In this document: positions 18,873-27,552 of the stretch, piece by piece
Position numbering within the stretch: position 1 is the stretch's first letter
Layout: every line of letters begins with the position of its first letter
Source of the DNA: Ruicaihuangia caeni
GTDB lineage: Bacteria; Actinomycetota; Actinomycetes; Actinomycetales; Microbacteriaceae
NCBI RefSeq assembly: GCF_029952955.1
Contig: NZ_JASATX010000001.1
Coordinates: forward strand, 434,001 to 498,000
Reading direction: 5' to 3'
Length of the DNA stretch: 64,000 nucleotides
Notes under the pieces: model-generated
The model's database searches: none
Told to the model about the DNA's origin: nothing
The model's input: only the letters and a program-made list of their open reading frames with translations
Program-made: the position numbers and the translations under genes

Positions 18873-19401
18873 ACCCACAGGCACACCACCCGACCCAAGA
18901 GATGAGCTCAGCATCCGAACGCCCCATTCCTCTCCCTCCCGGCACCGACCGACGAGCAGGGCCTTCGCAGCGCTCACGGCCCTCGCGTGCTGCGCCCTTC
19001 TCGCGGGGTGTGCGCTCAGCGAGGGCAGCGGACTGAGTCCGACCGAGGCACGCGACGCGTTCCTCGACGTCATCGACCGCACGCAGTCCGTCGCCGGCGG
19101 CACCTGGGAGCGCCAGGACGATCCGACACCCCGCAGCTGCACCGTGCCGCTCTGGGCCGAAGGGCAGCGGTACCCCGCACTGCGACTCGCGCCTGCTCCC
19201 GACGGCAGCGACGAGCGGGACGAGATCGTCGAGGAGGTGACCCAGCTGTGGCGCGAGCTCGGCTACCGCGTCGAGGTGAGCAGCGTCGGCGGCGCCGTCG
19301 AGCTCAAAGCCCACGAGAGCCGCTTCGAGAGCCTCATCCTGCGGCTCTCGCCCAACGGGATGACGCTGCAGGGCGAGAGCGAGTGCCGGCCGGCCGAGTG
19401 A
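18865..19401 (+). CDS. Putative lipoprotein, unknown function
   Basis: 178 residues. GTG 18865 overlaps the stop of the hydrolase gene by 8 bases. A long polar N-terminus precedes the signal FAALTALACCALLAGCA, with lipid-anchored Cys49. The mature part is an alpha/beta domain (LSPTEARDAFLDVIDRTQ, WRELGYRVEVSSVGG) with a second cysteine pair (Cys92 region SCTVPLW and the C-terminal ECRPAE) that could form a disulfide. Similar small lipoproteins occur next to DUF1023 hydrolases in relatives, but I cannot name a function. The nearest in-frame start further down is not obvious, so the N-terminal 30 residues are uncertain. Confidence 0.7.
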   Translation: MPEPTGTPPDPRDELSIRTPHSSPSRHRPTSRAFAALTALACCALLAGCALSEGSGLSPTEARDAFLDVIDRTQSVAGGTWERQDDPTPRSCTVPLWAEGQRYPALRLAPAPDGSDERDEIVEEVTQLWRELGYRVEVSSVGGAVELKAHESRFESLILRLSPNGMTLQGESECRPAE

Positions 19402-19415
19402 GCGCTCCCGATCGG

Positions 19416-19421
19416 TAGACT
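19416..19421 (+). promoter_or_regulatory. -10 box (TAGACT) of gatCAB
   Basis: TAGACT with predicted transcript start near 19428 and a leader of about 29 bases containing GGGAG before the gatC ATG. Confidence 0.5.
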
Positions 19422-19456
19422 GAGGCGGTCCCCCTCACCCCGTTCCTGGGAGCAGT

Positions 19457-19771
19457 ATGTCTGAGAGCAGCACGGCTGACATCACAGCGGAGCAGGTCGC
19501 GCACCTGGCTCATCTGGCACGCATCGACTTGACTCCCGAGGAGTTGCAGCGCCTCACCGGTGAACTCGCTCAGATCGTGCACGCGGTCGAGAAGGTGACG
19601 GAGGTCGCCACGAGCGACATCCCAGCGACCAGCCATCCCGTCGCCCTCCATAACGTGTTCCGGCCGGATGTGGTCGGCGCCACGCTCAGTACGGAGGCCG
19701 CCCTCGCAGGCGCGCCAGAGCACGACGGGTCGAGGTTCAAGGTCTCGGCGATCCTGGGGGAGGAGCAGTGA
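19457..19771 (+). CDS. gatC: Asp/Glu-tRNA(Asn/Gln) amidotransferase subunit GatC
   Basis: 104 residues. Small subunit that wraps round GatA and GatB in the amidotransferase that converts Glu-tRNA(Gln) and/or Asp-tRNA(Asn). [20 protein letters not shown] is the typical N-terminal helix, and the C-terminal half ([14 protein letters not shown]) follows the family (LRxD region). Start ATG 19457 follows GGGAGCAGT. First gene of gatCAB; its stop overlaps the gatA start by one base. Confidence 0.95.
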   Translation: MSESSTADITAEQVAHLAHLARIDLTPEELQRLTGELAQIVHAVEKVTEVATSDIPATSHPVALHNVFRPDVVGATLSTEAALAGAPEHDGSRFKVSAILGEEQ

Positions 19772-21315
19772 TGAACGAGCTCACGAGGATGCCCGCATCC
19801 GAACAGGCCCGGCTGCTCGCCGACCGCGAGGTCAGCGCCCGGGAGCTCACCGCTGCTCATCTCGACCGCATCGCCGCTGTCGACGAGCAGGTGCACGCGT
19901 TCCTCCACGTGAACGAGCGCGCACTGGAGGTCGCTGAGTCGATCGACGCGAGGCGCGCGGCGGGCGAGGCGGTTGGAGAACTGGCGGGCGTGCCGGTTGC
20001 GATCAAGGACGTGCTCTGCACCTCCGATATGCCGACCACGGCCGCGTCCCGCATCCTCGAGGGGTGGGTGCCGCCCTATGACGCCACGGTCGTCTCGCGT
20101 CTGCGCGAGGCCGGCCTTGTGCCGCTGGGCAAGACCAACATGGACGAGTTCGCCATGGGATCGTCGACCGAGCACTCGGCGTACGGGCCCACTCGCAACC
20201 CCTGGGACCTCGAGCGCATCCCCGGCGGCTCCGGCGGGGGATCGTCCGCCGCAGTCGCGGCTTTCGAGGCCGCGATCGCGCTCGGCTCAGACACCGGTGG
20301 AAGCATCCGGCAGCCGGCCGCTGTCACCGGCACCGTCGGCATGAAGCCCACCTACGGCGGTGTCTCACGATACGGTGCCATCGCGCTCGCCTCATCGCTC
20401 GACCAGGTGGGCCCGGTCTCGCGCACTGTGCTCGATTCGGCGATGTTGCACGACATCATCGGCGGACACGATCCGCGCGACAGCACCTCGCTCACCGACC
20501 AGTGGCCGAGCTTCACCGAGGCCGCCCGTGCGGGCGCACGCGCCGAGGCGTTCAAGGGCCTGCGCGTGGGCGTTGTGAAGCAGTTGTCGGGCGGCGAGGG
20601 ATTCCAGGCGGGCGTCACCCAGCGATTCGAGGCGGCATTGACCGCGATGAGCGACGCCGGAGCCGAGATCGTCGAGGTCGACGCCCCGAACTTCGAGTAC
20701 GCGATCGCGGCGTACTACCTGATCCTCCCGGCCGAGGCGTCGAGCAATCTGGCGAAGTTCGACTCGGTGCGGTTCGGCCTGCGCGTGACGCCTGAGGGCG
20801 GCGGCACCGTCGAGGACGTCATGTCAGCGACGCGCGCAGCCGGTTTCGGCGACGAGGTCAAGCGCCGGGTGATCCTCGGCACCTATGCGCTGAGCGCCGG
20901 CTACTACGACGCGTACTACGGCAGCGCGCAGAAGGTGCGCACCCTGATTCAGCGCGATTTCGACGCCGCATTCCGCCAAGCCGATGTGCTCGTGTCTCCG
21001 AGCGCGCCGACCACCGCCTTCAAGCTTGGCGAGCGCGTCGACGACCCGCTCGCGATGTACCTGAACGACCTCACCACCATCCCGGCGAACCTCGCCGGCG
21101 TCCCCGGCATCGCTCTGCCGATCGGGCTTGCTCCAGAGGACGGCCTTCCCGTCGGCATCCAGTTCATGGCCCCCCAGCGCGCCGACGCGCGCCTCTACGA
21201 GGTCGGTGCCGCGCTCGAGTCGCTGCTCGAGCAGGCGTGGGGTCACACGCTCATCAGCCAGGCGCCCGACCTGTCGCTCGGAGAGATGCTCGCTGCTACG
21301 GAGGGTGCCGTCTGA
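19771..21315 (+). CDS. gatA: Asp/Glu-tRNA(Asn/Gln) amidotransferase subunit GatA
   Basis: 514 residues. Amidase-signature subunit that releases ammonia from glutamine. The Ser-cisSer-Lys triad is visible: Lys79 (VAIKDV), Ser154 ([10 protein letters not shown]) and Ser178 ([12 protein letters not shown]), at the same numbers as in the Staphylococcus enzyme. ATG 19771 (7 bases after GGGGAGGAG) is preferred to GTG 19768. Overlaps gatC (TGATG) and gatB (TGATG), so translation is coupled in a CAB order. Confidence 0.96.
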   Translation: MNELTRMPASEQARLLADREVSARELTAAHLDRIAAVDEQVHAFLHVNERALEVAESIDARRAAGEAVGELAGVPVAIKDVLCTSDMPTTAASRILEGWVPPYDATVVSRLREAGLVPLGKTNMDEFAMGSSTEHSAYGPTRNPWDLERIPGGSGGGSSAAVAAFEAAIALGSDTGGSIRQPAAVTGTVGMKPTYGGVSRYGAIALASSLDQVGPVSRTVLDSAMLHDIIGGHDPRDSTSLTDQWPSFTEAARAGARAEAFKGLRVGVVKQLSGGEGFQAGVTQRFEAALTAMSDAGAEIVEVDAPNFEYAIAAYYLILPAEASSNLAKFDSVRFGLRVTPEGGGTVEDVMSATRAAGFGDEVKRRVILGTYALSAGYYDAYYGSAQKVRTLIQRDFDAAFRQADVLVSPSAPTTAFKLGERVDDPLAMYLNDLTTIPANLAGVPGIALPIGLAPEDGLPVGIQFMAPQRADARLYEVGAALESLLEQAWGHTLISQAPDLSLGEMLAATEGAV

Positions 21316-22814
21316 TGGCCAAGACCGATCTGATGGACTTCGACAAGGCGCTGGAGCTCTTCGAACCGGTGCTCGGCTTCGAGGTGCACGTCGAACTCTC
21401 GACCAAGACCAAGATGTTCTCCGACGCGCCGAACATCTTCGGCGCCGAGCCGAACACCGCGATCACGCCGGTGTGCCTCGGACTGCCGGGCTCGTTGCCG
21501 GTGGTCAACGAGCAGGCGGTGCGCTACTCGATCTCGCTGGGGCTCGCGCTCGGCTGCGAGATCGCCGAGTCGAGCCGGTTCGCGAGGAAGAACTACTTCT
21601 ACCCCGACCTCGCCAAGAACTACCAGATCAGCCAGTATGACGAGCCCATCGCGTTCGACGGCTCGATCGAGGTCGAGCTCGAAGACGGCACACTCGTGAC
21701 CGTGCCGATCGAGCGGGCGCATATGGAAGAGGATGCGGGCAAGCTCACGCACGTCGGTGGCAGCACTGGCCGCATTCAAGGAGCCGAGTACTCGCTCGTC
21801 GACTACAACCGTGCCGGTGTGCCGCTGGTCGAGATCGTGACGCGGCCCATCTTCGGCGCGGAGCACCGGGCGCCGGAGCTCGCGAAGGCGTACGTCTCCA
21901 CCATCCGCGACCTCGTGCGGGCCCTGGGCATCTCCGACGCTCGCATGGAGCGGGGGAATCTCCGCTGTGACGCCAATGTGTCGCTGCGGCCTCGGGGTCA
22001 GGAACGGCTCGGCATCCGGACTGAGACGAAGAACGTCAACTCGCTGCGCTCGGTCGAGCGCGCGGTGCGGTACGAGATCCAACGTCAGGCGGCGATCCTC
22101 GCCAAGGGCGGCACGATCGTGCAGGAGACCCGCCACTGGCATGAAGACACAGGAACCACCTCAGCGGGGCGCCCGAAGAGCGATGCCGACGACTACCGGT
22201 ACTTCCCGGAGCCCGATCTGCTGCCGGTCGTGCCGTCGGCCGAACTGATCAAGGAACTGCGGGCCGCGCTGCCTGAACAGCCCGTCGCGATGCGCCGCCG
22301 GCTCAAGGCCGATTGGGGATTCAACGACCAGGAGTTCCGCGACATCGTCAACGCCGGACTGCTCACCGAGGTGCTCGAGACCACGCAGCAGGGCGCGGCC
22401 GCGTTCCAGGCGCGCAAGTGGTGGATGGGCGAGATCCTCCGTATCGCCAACGCGCGCGACGTCGAGCCTTCGTCGCTCGTCACACCGCACCAGGTTTCCG
22501 AGCTGATCGCACTGGTCGAGAGCGGCGACCTCACCGACCGCCTCGCACGCGAGGTGCTCGAGGGCGTCATCGCCGGCGAGGGCACGCCGGAAGAGATCGT
22601 TGAAGCACGTGGGCTCAAGGTCGTCTCCGACGACGGCGCATTGATCGCGGCCATCGACGAGGCGCTCGCCGCACAGCCCGATGTGCTCGACAAGATCCGC
22701 TCCGGCAAGGTGCAGGCCGCCGGTGCCGTCATCGGCGCCGTCATGAAGGCCATGCGCGGCCAAGCCGACGCAGCCAGGGTGCGCGAACTCGTGCTCGAGC
22801 GGGCAGGCGCCTGA
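21315..22814 (+). CDS. gatB: Asp/Glu-tRNA(Asn/Gln) amidotransferase subunit GatB
   Basis: 499 residues. Kinase/transamidase subunit that phosphorylates the mischarged aminoacyl-tRNA and accepts ammonia. The cradle domain starts at [38 protein letters not shown] and [20 protein letters not shown] are family signatures; the C-terminal YqeY-like tail domain ([19 protein letters not shown]) is complete. ATG 21315 shares a base with the gatA stop. Usual length for the family. Confidence 0.96.
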   Translation: MAKTDLMDFDKALELFEPVLGFEVHVELSTKTKMFSDAPNIFGAEPNTAITPVCLGLPGSLPVVNEQAVRYSISLGLALGCEIAESSRFARKNYFYPDLAKNYQISQYDEPIAFDGSIEVELEDGTLVTVPIERAHMEEDAGKLTHVGGSTGRIQGAEYSLVDYNRAGVPLVEIVTRPIFGAEHRAPELAKAYVSTIRDLVRALGISDARMERGNLRCDANVSLRPRGQERLGIRTETKNVNSLRSVERAVRYEIQRQAAILAKGGTIVQETRHWHEDTGTTSAGRPKSDADDYRYFPEPDLLPVVPSAELIKELRAALPEQPVAMRRRLKADWGFNDQEFRDIVNAGLLTEVLETTQQGAAAFQARKWWMGEILRIANARDVEPSSLVTPHQVSELIALVESGDLTDRLAREVLEGVIAGEGTPEEIVEARGLKVVSDDGALIAAIDEALAAQPDVLDKIRSGKVQAAGAVIGAVMKAMRGQADAARVRELVLERAGA

Positions 22815-22861
22815 CGGTGCAAGGCGCCGCCGCGCAGCCATTCGCCAAGCACACCAGCGAC

Positions 22862-22867
22862 TAAGCT
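22862..22867 (+). promoter_or_regulatory. -10 box (TAAGCT) of small membrane protein gene
   Basis: TAAGCT 21 bases before ATG 22889; the short leader holds AAAGAAGGG. Confidence 0.45.
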
Positions 22868-22888
22868 CTCCATCAAAGAAGGGTCACA

Positions 22889-23062
22889 ATGAACATCCTC
22901 ATCGCCATCGTCTCGATCATCATCTTCATCGGCGGTCTGCTGCTGATGGGCTACGCCTTCGACACGCCCGGCCTCGAGCTGATCATGTTCCTCGGCGGCA
23001 TCCTGGCCGTGACGTTCTCCGTGCTCATCCCGACGCAGCTGCTGAACCGACCCGAGCGCTAG
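22889..23062 (+). CDS. Small two-helix membrane protein (57 aa)
   Basis: 57 residues encoded from ATG 22889 with the ribosome site AAAGAAGGG 8 bases upstream. Two hydrophobic helices (NILIAIVSIIIFIGGLLLMG and ELIMFLGGILAVTFSVLIP) are joined by the short loop YAFDTPG, and the tail is LLNRPER. It has its own -10 box and lies alone between gatB and the flavin-dependent oxidoreductase. I do not recognise a function; small proteins of this kind are often accessory membrane subunits. Confidence 0.7.
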   Translation: MNILIAIVSIIIFIGGLLLMGYAFDTPGLELIMFLGGILAVTFSVLIPTQLLNRPER

Positions 23063-23091
23063 ACCCCGCAGACACCTCGCAGGGAGCAGGG

Positions 23092-24123
23092 ATGCCGGAG
23101 CAGGTGGAGTTCGGACTCGATACGTTCGGCGACGTGACCCTCGGCCCGTCGGGCGCTCCGCTCTCGCATGCCCAAGTCATCCGCAACCTGATCGCCGAGG
23201 CCGAGCTGGCCGACGAGCTCGGCCTCGACTTCATCGGCGTGGGGGAGCACCACCGCGCCGACTTCGCGGTGTCGGCGCCCGAAGTGGTGCTCGCGGCGAT
23301 CGCGGCCCGTACGTCACGCATCCGCCTCGGCTCAGCGGTCACGGTACTCAGCTCCGACGACCCGGTTCGGGTGTTCGAGCGCTTCTCCACCGTCGACGCG
23401 ATCTCGAACGGAAGAGCCGAGGTCATGCTGGGCCGCGGGTCGTTCACTGAATCGTTTCCGCTCTTCGGCTTCGACCTGGCCGACTACGAGACCCTGTTCG
23501 AAGAACGACTGCAGCTCTTCGCCGAGCTGCTCAAGCAGCAGCCGGTCACCTGGAGCGGCACAACTCGTGCCCCCTTGCGCGAGCAATCCGTGTACCCGCC
23601 AGTCGAGCACGGCGCGCTCAAAGCGTGGGTGGCGGTGGGCGGCAGTCCGCAGTCGGTGGTGCGCGCAGCGCGCTACGGGCTTCCGATGATGCTCGCCATC
23701 ATCGGCGGCGCGCCCGCGCGCTTCGCCCCGTTCGCGCAGCTCTACCTCGAAGCGCTCGAGCGCTTCGAGGTCGGGCCGCAGCCGCTCGGCGCTCACATCC
23801 CCGGCTACATCGCCGCCACTGATGAGCAAGCCCGCGACGAGTACTTCCCGCACTACGCGGCCATGGTCGAGCGCATCGGACGGGAACGCGGCTGGGGCAG
23901 GATGACCCGCGCGCACTTCGAGCAGGAGACACGCGACGGCGCGCTCTTCGTCGGTTCGCCTGAGACGGTCGCGGCGAAGATCGTCGACACGGTGCGGGCC
24001 CTCGGACTCGACCGCTTTGACCTCAAGTACAGCGCCGGCACCGTGCCGCATGAGCTCTCGATGAACTCGATCGCGCTCTACGCCCGCGAGGTGGTCCCCG
24101 CGGTGCGCGAAGCGCTCGCGTGA
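23092..24123 (+). CDS. LLM-class flavin-dependent oxidoreductase
   Basis: 343 residues, bacterial-luciferase-like TIM barrel that uses FMN or F420. Family marks include LADELGLDFIGVGEHHRADFAVSAPEVVLAAIAARTSRIRLGSAVTVLSSDDPVRVFERFSTVDAISNGRAEVMLGRGSF, read as successive strands 1-4, with the EHH motif near residue 54 in the position of the cofactor/substrate-binding histidines. Start ATG follows GGGAGCAGGG. No neighbour gives the substrate, so it is left as a general oxidoreductase. Confidence 0.85.
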   Translation: MPEQVEFGLDTFGDVTLGPSGAPLSHAQVIRNLIAEAELADELGLDFIGVGEHHRADFAVSAPEVVLAAIAARTSRIRLGSAVTVLSSDDPVRVFERFSTVDAISNGRAEVMLGRGSFTESFPLFGFDLADYETLFEERLQLFAELLKQQPVTWSGTTRAPLREQSVYPPVEHGALKAWVAVGGSPQSVVRAARYGLPMMLAIIGGAPARFAPFAQLYLEALERFEVGPQPLGAHIPGYIAATDEQARDEYFPHYAAMVERIGRERGWGRMTRAHFEQETRDGALFVGSPETVAAKIVDTVRALGLDRFDLKYSAGTVPHELSMNSIALYAREVVPAVREALA

Positions 24124-24192
24124 GCCCGTCAGGCACAGCTTCGTGCGCTGATTCTCGCCCGCCGGGGCGGTGACGCTGCGCGCTTCCGCCGG

Positions 24193-24198
24193 TAGGGT
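24193..24198 (+). promoter_or_regulatory. -10 box (TAGGGT) of GerW-family gene, leaderless
   Basis: TAGGGT followed by 6 bases and then ATG 24205. Confidence 0.55.
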
Positions 24199-24204
24199 CG
24201 GAAC

Positions 24205-24528
24205 ATGACGAACCTCATCGAGAAGATCGCGCAGTCGGTGACCGATTCGGTCGGAGCCCGCGTCAACTACGGCGAGAAGCAGACGATCGGCGGGGCCGAA
24301 GTGGTGCCCGTGTCGCTCGTGTGGTTCGGGTTCGGCGGAGGCAGCGACGAGAGCGAGCAGGGCGGCGGCGGAGGCGGCGGTGCAAGTGTGCCGGTCGGCA
24401 TGATCGTCGAGGGAGCGGGCGGACCGCGCTTCGAGCCCAACGTGGTCGCACTCGCGGCGGTCGCCGCACCGCTCGTCTGCGCCATCGGCATGGCGCTCGG
24501 CCGCATCATCCGCGCATTGAAGAAGTGA
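24205..24528 (+). CDS. GerW/YtfJ-family protein
   Basis: 107 residues. VGARVNYGEKQTIGGAEVVPVSLVWFGFGGG is the GerW (YtfJ) core, followed by a Gly-rich stretch (about 50-58), VPVGMIVEGAGGPRFEPN and a C-terminal hydrophobic helix (VVALAAVAAPLVCAIGMALG). In Bacillus YtfJ is a spore-germination protein, but actinobacteria that do not sporulate keep the family and its role there is unknown. It starts a run of four genes that overlap end to end (GerW, ankyrin, methyltransferase, VOC). Confidence 0.8.
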   Translation: MTNLIEKIAQSVTDSVGARVNYGEKQTIGGAEVVPVSLVWFGFGGGSDESEQGGGGGGGASVPVGMIVEGAGGPRFEPNVVALAAVAAPLVCAIGMALGRIIRALKK

Positions 24529-24932
24529 GCGATCAGCCTCAGCCTCATCAGTACAGCGAGCATGAGCTCGCTGTGATCGAGGGAGTGTTCGACCTCGCAC
24601 GCGGCGGGAGAACATCCGAGCTGCTCGAGATGCTCGACTCGGGTTTCCCTCTCGACCTCGCGAACGCGCGCGGTGACACTCTGCTGATCGTCGCCGCGTA
24701 CGCCGAACAGCCAGGCACGGTCGGCGCCTTGATCGAGCGCGGCGCGGCCATCGACGCGGAGAACGCCATGGGGCAGACGGCGCTCTCCTGCGCGGCGTTC
24801 CGAGGCAACGCTGAGATCGCGCAAACCCTGCTTGATGCCGGAGCCGACCCGGAAGCCGGGCATCAGCCCGCCCTGGCGATCGCACGCCAGTTCGGTCGAG
24901 CCGAGATCGAGACGCTGCTGCTCGAACGATGA
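24525..24932 (+). CDS. Ankyrin-repeat protein
   Basis: 135 residues. GTG 24525 overlaps the GerW-family stop (GTGA). Three ankyrin units are visible: VFDLARGGRTSELLEMLDSG, then ARGDTLLIVAAYAEQPGTVGALIERGAAID, then MGQTALSCAAFRGNAEIAQTLLDAGADPEAG, with a final half-repeat. It is probably a cytoplasmic protein-binding module. In several bacteria, small ankyrin proteins attend catalase or peptidase genes, but here the partner is more likely one of the overlapping neighbours. Confidence 0.85.
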   Translation: MSDQPQPHQYSEHELAVIEGVFDLARGGRTSELLEMLDSGFPLDLANARGDTLLIVAAYAEQPGTVGALIERGAAIDAENAMGQTALSCAAFRGNAEIAQTLLDAGADPEAGHQPALAIARQFGRAEIETLLLER

Positions 24933-26503
24933 GCGAGCCGCATCCACCGACCGCCGACGCGGCCTCGATCGCTCTGCTCGCCCGCGACCTCGAGGCGGCG
25001 ACATTCTCGGTCGACGCACTCTCGGAGCTCTGGGGCCCGGCTGCTGACGGGGCGCTCTTTCGAGGTCACCGTGCGCCCGCGCTTCGCGCAATCGCCTCGA
25101 AGCCGCGTCCGCTCGCCACGCTCGCCACCGTGTTCGTGCTCGGTCTGCCGGTGCGAGAGACCGAATTGGCAGAAGCGCTGCCCGCACTGGGGGTTGGCGG
25201 CGCGATCACACTGGGGCTGGTGGCGCGAGCAGAATCCGGCTTCGTCACTCCAAGCGTCGACCTCCGCCCGTACTCCTTCGTCGACGAGCGCGGCTCCGGC
25301 GCATGGTGGATCGCATCCGACCTCGGCGAACTCGCCCGTGAGCACGAACTCGACGAGTCCCATGTGCTCGGTGTGGGCGGCGCCTCCACGACTCTCACCG
25401 GCTTGATGGTGCAGCGCCCCGTGGCATCAGCGCTCGACCTGGGCACCGGCTGCGGCATTCAGGCGATGCACCTCTCGCGGCATGCCGAGCACGTGGTCGC
25501 GACCGACATCTCGGCGCGGGCATTGGCCTTCGCGCGGTTCAACGCGATGCTCAACGGCATCCGATCGATCGAGTTCCGTCAGGGGAGCCTCTTCGAGCCC
25601 GTGGAAGGGGAGCGCTTCGAGCAGATCGTCTCGAACCCTCCCTTCGTGATCACACCGCGGCGGCAAGGGGTTCCAGAGTACGAGTACCGCGACGGCGGAC
25701 TGGTCGGCGACGACATCGTGCGGCACATGCTCGTGCATGGGGCTGAGCATCTGGCCGACGGCGGCGTGGCCCAATTCCTCGGCAACTGGGAGTATCACGG
25801 GGGCGCTTCCGCGTTCGATCGAGTCGAGGAATGGGTCGCGAACGCTGCGATCGACCTTTGGGTCGTCGAGCGAGAAGCGCTCGACCCGGCCGAGTACGCC
25901 GAGACGTGGATCAGAGACGGCGGAACCCGGCCGGGCCCGGTGTTCGACGACCTCGAACGCCGGTGGTTGGAGGACTTCGAGCTGCGGGGGGTGTCGCAGG
26001 TCGGTCTTGGCTACATCACCATGCGCCGGCCCCGGCCCGCCCACTCGCAGGAGCCGCACCCGGGGCAGCGATTGCGCCGCTTCGAGCGGCTGCAACATCA
26101 GTTGGGCGAGACGGTGGGAGGGCTCGGAGCGCACCTTCTGCAGTCGCTGGTCGCGCACGACGCCCTCTCCCGGCTCGACGACGACAGCGTCGCCGCCCTG
26201 CAGTTGCGCGTGGCGGCGAGCGTCACGGAGGAACGTCACTACTGGCCGGGAGATGACGACCCCACCGCGATGCTGCTGCGGCAGGGCAGCGGATTCGGGC
26301 GAGCGATCCCGCTCGACACCGCGCTCGCCGCAACCATCGGCGCCTGTGATGGCAGCCTGAGCGTGGCCGCGATCTGCTCCGCGATCGGCCAGTTGCTCGA
26401 CGTCAACTCTGACGCAGTGCTCGCCTCGGTGCTGCCGCGTCTGCGGGAAGCGATCTTCACAGGGTTCCTCGAACTTCCGGATGCCGCTACGGTGCACTCA
26501 TGA
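24929..26503 (+). CDS. SAM-dependent methyltransferase (DUF7059-type, NPPF motif)
   Basis: 524 residues. The N-terminal 150 residues resemble the DUF7059 helical/winged region of actinobacterial methyltransferases. A class I SAM fold follows: SALDLGTGCGIQAMHLSRHA is motif I near residue 170; VVATDISARALAFARFNAML binds the adenosine; VSNPPFVITPR at about 233-243 is the (N/D)PPY-type catalytic loop that methylates an exocyclic or amide nitrogen, as in HemK/PrmC and rRNA enzymes. The C-terminal 150 residues form a separate domain (DUF7782-like). Substrate is unknown; an N5-glutamine or N6-adenine target fits the motif. Overlaps both neighbours by 4 bases (ATGA). Confidence 0.8.
   Translation: MSEPHPPTADAASIALLARDLEAATFSVDALSELWGPAADGALFRGHRAPALRAIASKPRPLATLATVFVLGLPVRETELAEALPALGVGGAITLGLVARAESGFVTPSVDLRPYSFVDERGSGAWWIASDLGELAREHELDESHVLGVGGASTTLTGLMVQRPVASALDLGTGCGIQAMHLSRHAEHVVATDISARALAFARFNAMLNGIRSIEFRQGSLFEPVEGERFEQIVSNPPFVITPRRQGVPEYEYRDGGLVGDDIVRHMLVHGAEHLADGGVAQFLGNWEYHGGASAFDRVEEWVANAAIDLWVVEREALDPAEYAETWIRDGGTRPGPVFDDLERRWLEDFELRGVSQVGLGYITMRRPRPAHSQEPHPGQRLRRFERLQHQLGETVGGLGAHLLQSLVAHDALSRLDDDSVAALQLRVAASVTEERHYWPGDDDPTAMLLRQGSGFGRAIPLDTALAATIGACDGSLSVAAICSAIGQLLDVNSDAVLASVLPRLREAIFTGFLELPDAATVHS
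26488..26493 (+). promoter_or_regulatory. -10 box (TACGGT) before VOC gene, internal leaderless promoter
   Basis: TACGGT within the 3' end of the methyltransferase gene, 6 bases before ATG 26500. It may add an internal promoter in the overlapping gene chain. Confidence 0.4.
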
Positions 26504-26874
26504 ACGAGCCAAGCGTGGGCAGACTGCAAGCCGTCGTCCTCGACTGCCCCGACCCGTCCGCGCTCGCGCAGTTCTACGCGGGCCTGCTCGCGCTCGCCGT
26601 CGACTCGACGGATGACGAGTGGGTGAGCATCACTGGAAACGGTGCTCGCCTCTCGTTCCAGCGTGTGGAGGGCTACCGGCCTCCGGAGTGGCCCGGGCAG
26701 GTCGTGCCCCAGCAATTGCACCTCGACATCGAAGTCGACGATATGCAGCGAGCGCACGACCGAGCGCTCGAGCTCGGTGCTCGGCAGGCCGACCCCTCTG
26801 TCGACCCGCTCAGCGCCGACTTCGTCGTGTACCTCGACCCAGCCGGTCATCCGTTCTGCCTGTTCCAGGAGTGA
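26500..26874 (+). CDS. VOC-family (glyoxalase/bleomycin-resistance fold) protein
   Basis: 124 residues, two beta-alpha-beta-beta-beta modules. GRLQAVVLDCPDPSALAQFYAGLLAL opens module 1 and QQLHLDIEVDDMQRAHDRALELGARQ opens module 2, with PAGHPFCLFQ at the end. A possible metal site has His from HLDIEV and Glu/Gln from the ends. It could be a lyase, isomerase or ligand-binding protein; actinobacteria carry many uncharacterised copies. Last gene of the overlapping run; a strong hairpin follows at 26884. Confidence 0.85.
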   Translation: MNEPSVGRLQAVVLDCPDPSALAQFYAGLLALAVDSTDDEWVSITGNGARLSFQRVEGYRPPEWPGQVVPQQLHLDIEVDDMQRAHDRALELGARQADPSVDPLSADFVVYLDPAGHPFCLFQE

Positions 26875-26883
26875 GCGGGGGAG

Positions 26884-26910
26884 GCGGCGCCGGCCGGCGG
26901 TCGGCGCCGC
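26884..26910 (+). terminator. GC-rich hairpin after the GerW-to-VOC gene run
   Basis: GCGGCGCCG, a 9-base loop and CGGCGCCGC form a perfect 9-bp stem starting 10 bases after the VOC stop and before the DUF3054 promoter. It lacks a T-run, which is common in high-GC actinobacteria. Confidence 0.5.
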
Positions 26911-26946
26911 GCCGAGCCCATTTGGACTTTCAGCCCTGATCAGGCG

Positions 26947-26952
26947 TAAGGT
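26947..26952 (+). promoter_or_regulatory. -10 box (TAAGGT) of DUF3054 gene, leaderless
   Basis: TAAGGT followed by 7 bases and then GTG 26960. Confidence 0.55.
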
Positions 26953-26959
26953 CTTCGCC

Positions 26960-27388
26960 GTGTCAACCGTGCGGATCTGCGCGATCGCCCTGATCGTCGA
27001 CGCGCTCCTGGTCACTTCCTTCGTTGCCATCGGTCGCCGGAGCCATGCCGAGACCGCGGATCTCGCGGGCTTCGCATCAGCGCTTTGGCCCTTCCTCGCA
27101 GCACTCCTGCTCGGGTGGGCACTGTCGCTCGCGTGGCGCCGTCCTTCCGGGGTCCTGTTGCCGGGACTGCTCATCTGGGGAGTGACCCTGGGCATCGGGA
27201 TGGTCCTACGCAGTGTCGCAGGTCAGGGCGTGCAGCCGTCGTTCGTGCTCGTCGCGGGGCTAGTGCTCGCCGCGTTCCTGCTCGGCTGGCGGCTTATCGC
27301 TCTTGCCGTTGCAGCTCGCGGCCGACGCGCCGCAGACCGCCCCCGTCGTGGCGGCCGACGCATCGAGGCGCAGGTTCAGGCGCGCTGA
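26960..27388 (+). CDS. DUF3054 membrane protein
   Basis: 142 residues with four hydrophobic helices (ICAIALIVDALLVTSFVAIG; LAGFASALWPFLAALLLGW; VLLPGLLIWGVTLGIGMVLR; FVLVAGLVLAAFLLGWRLI) and a basic cytoplasmic tail. RRSHAETADLAGFASALWPFL and W..TLGIGMVLR are the pattern of DUF3054, a family found mainly in actinobacteria and archaea with no known role. GTG 26960 is set by the leaderless -10 box. Confidence 0.8.
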   Translation: MSTVRICAIALIVDALLVTSFVAIGRRSHAETADLAGFASALWPFLAALLLGWALSLAWRRPSGVLLPGLLIWGVTLGIGMVLRSVAGQGVQPSFVLVAGLVLAAFLLGWRLIALAVAARGRRAADRPRRGGRRIEAQVQAR

Positions 27389-27540
27389 CCATTTGCACGA
27401 GCGCAACGCCGTTCGCCTTCCCTGCCGGCCGCAGCCGCGTTCGCTGCTGACCGCAGCCGCTGCCTGCTCGCCGCAACCGCCCTCTCTCCGTCAGCAATAG
27501 CGTCGCGGTCGAGCGCATGGCGGCCATTTGGCAGCCGCCG

Positions 27541-27546
27541 CAGACT
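27541..27546 (+). promoter_or_regulatory. Probable -10 box (CAGACT) of pcm, leaderless
   Basis: CAGACT, one base off the TANNNT form, followed by 6 bases and then ATG 27553. Confidence 0.35.
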
Positions 27547-27552
27547 GAAGCC

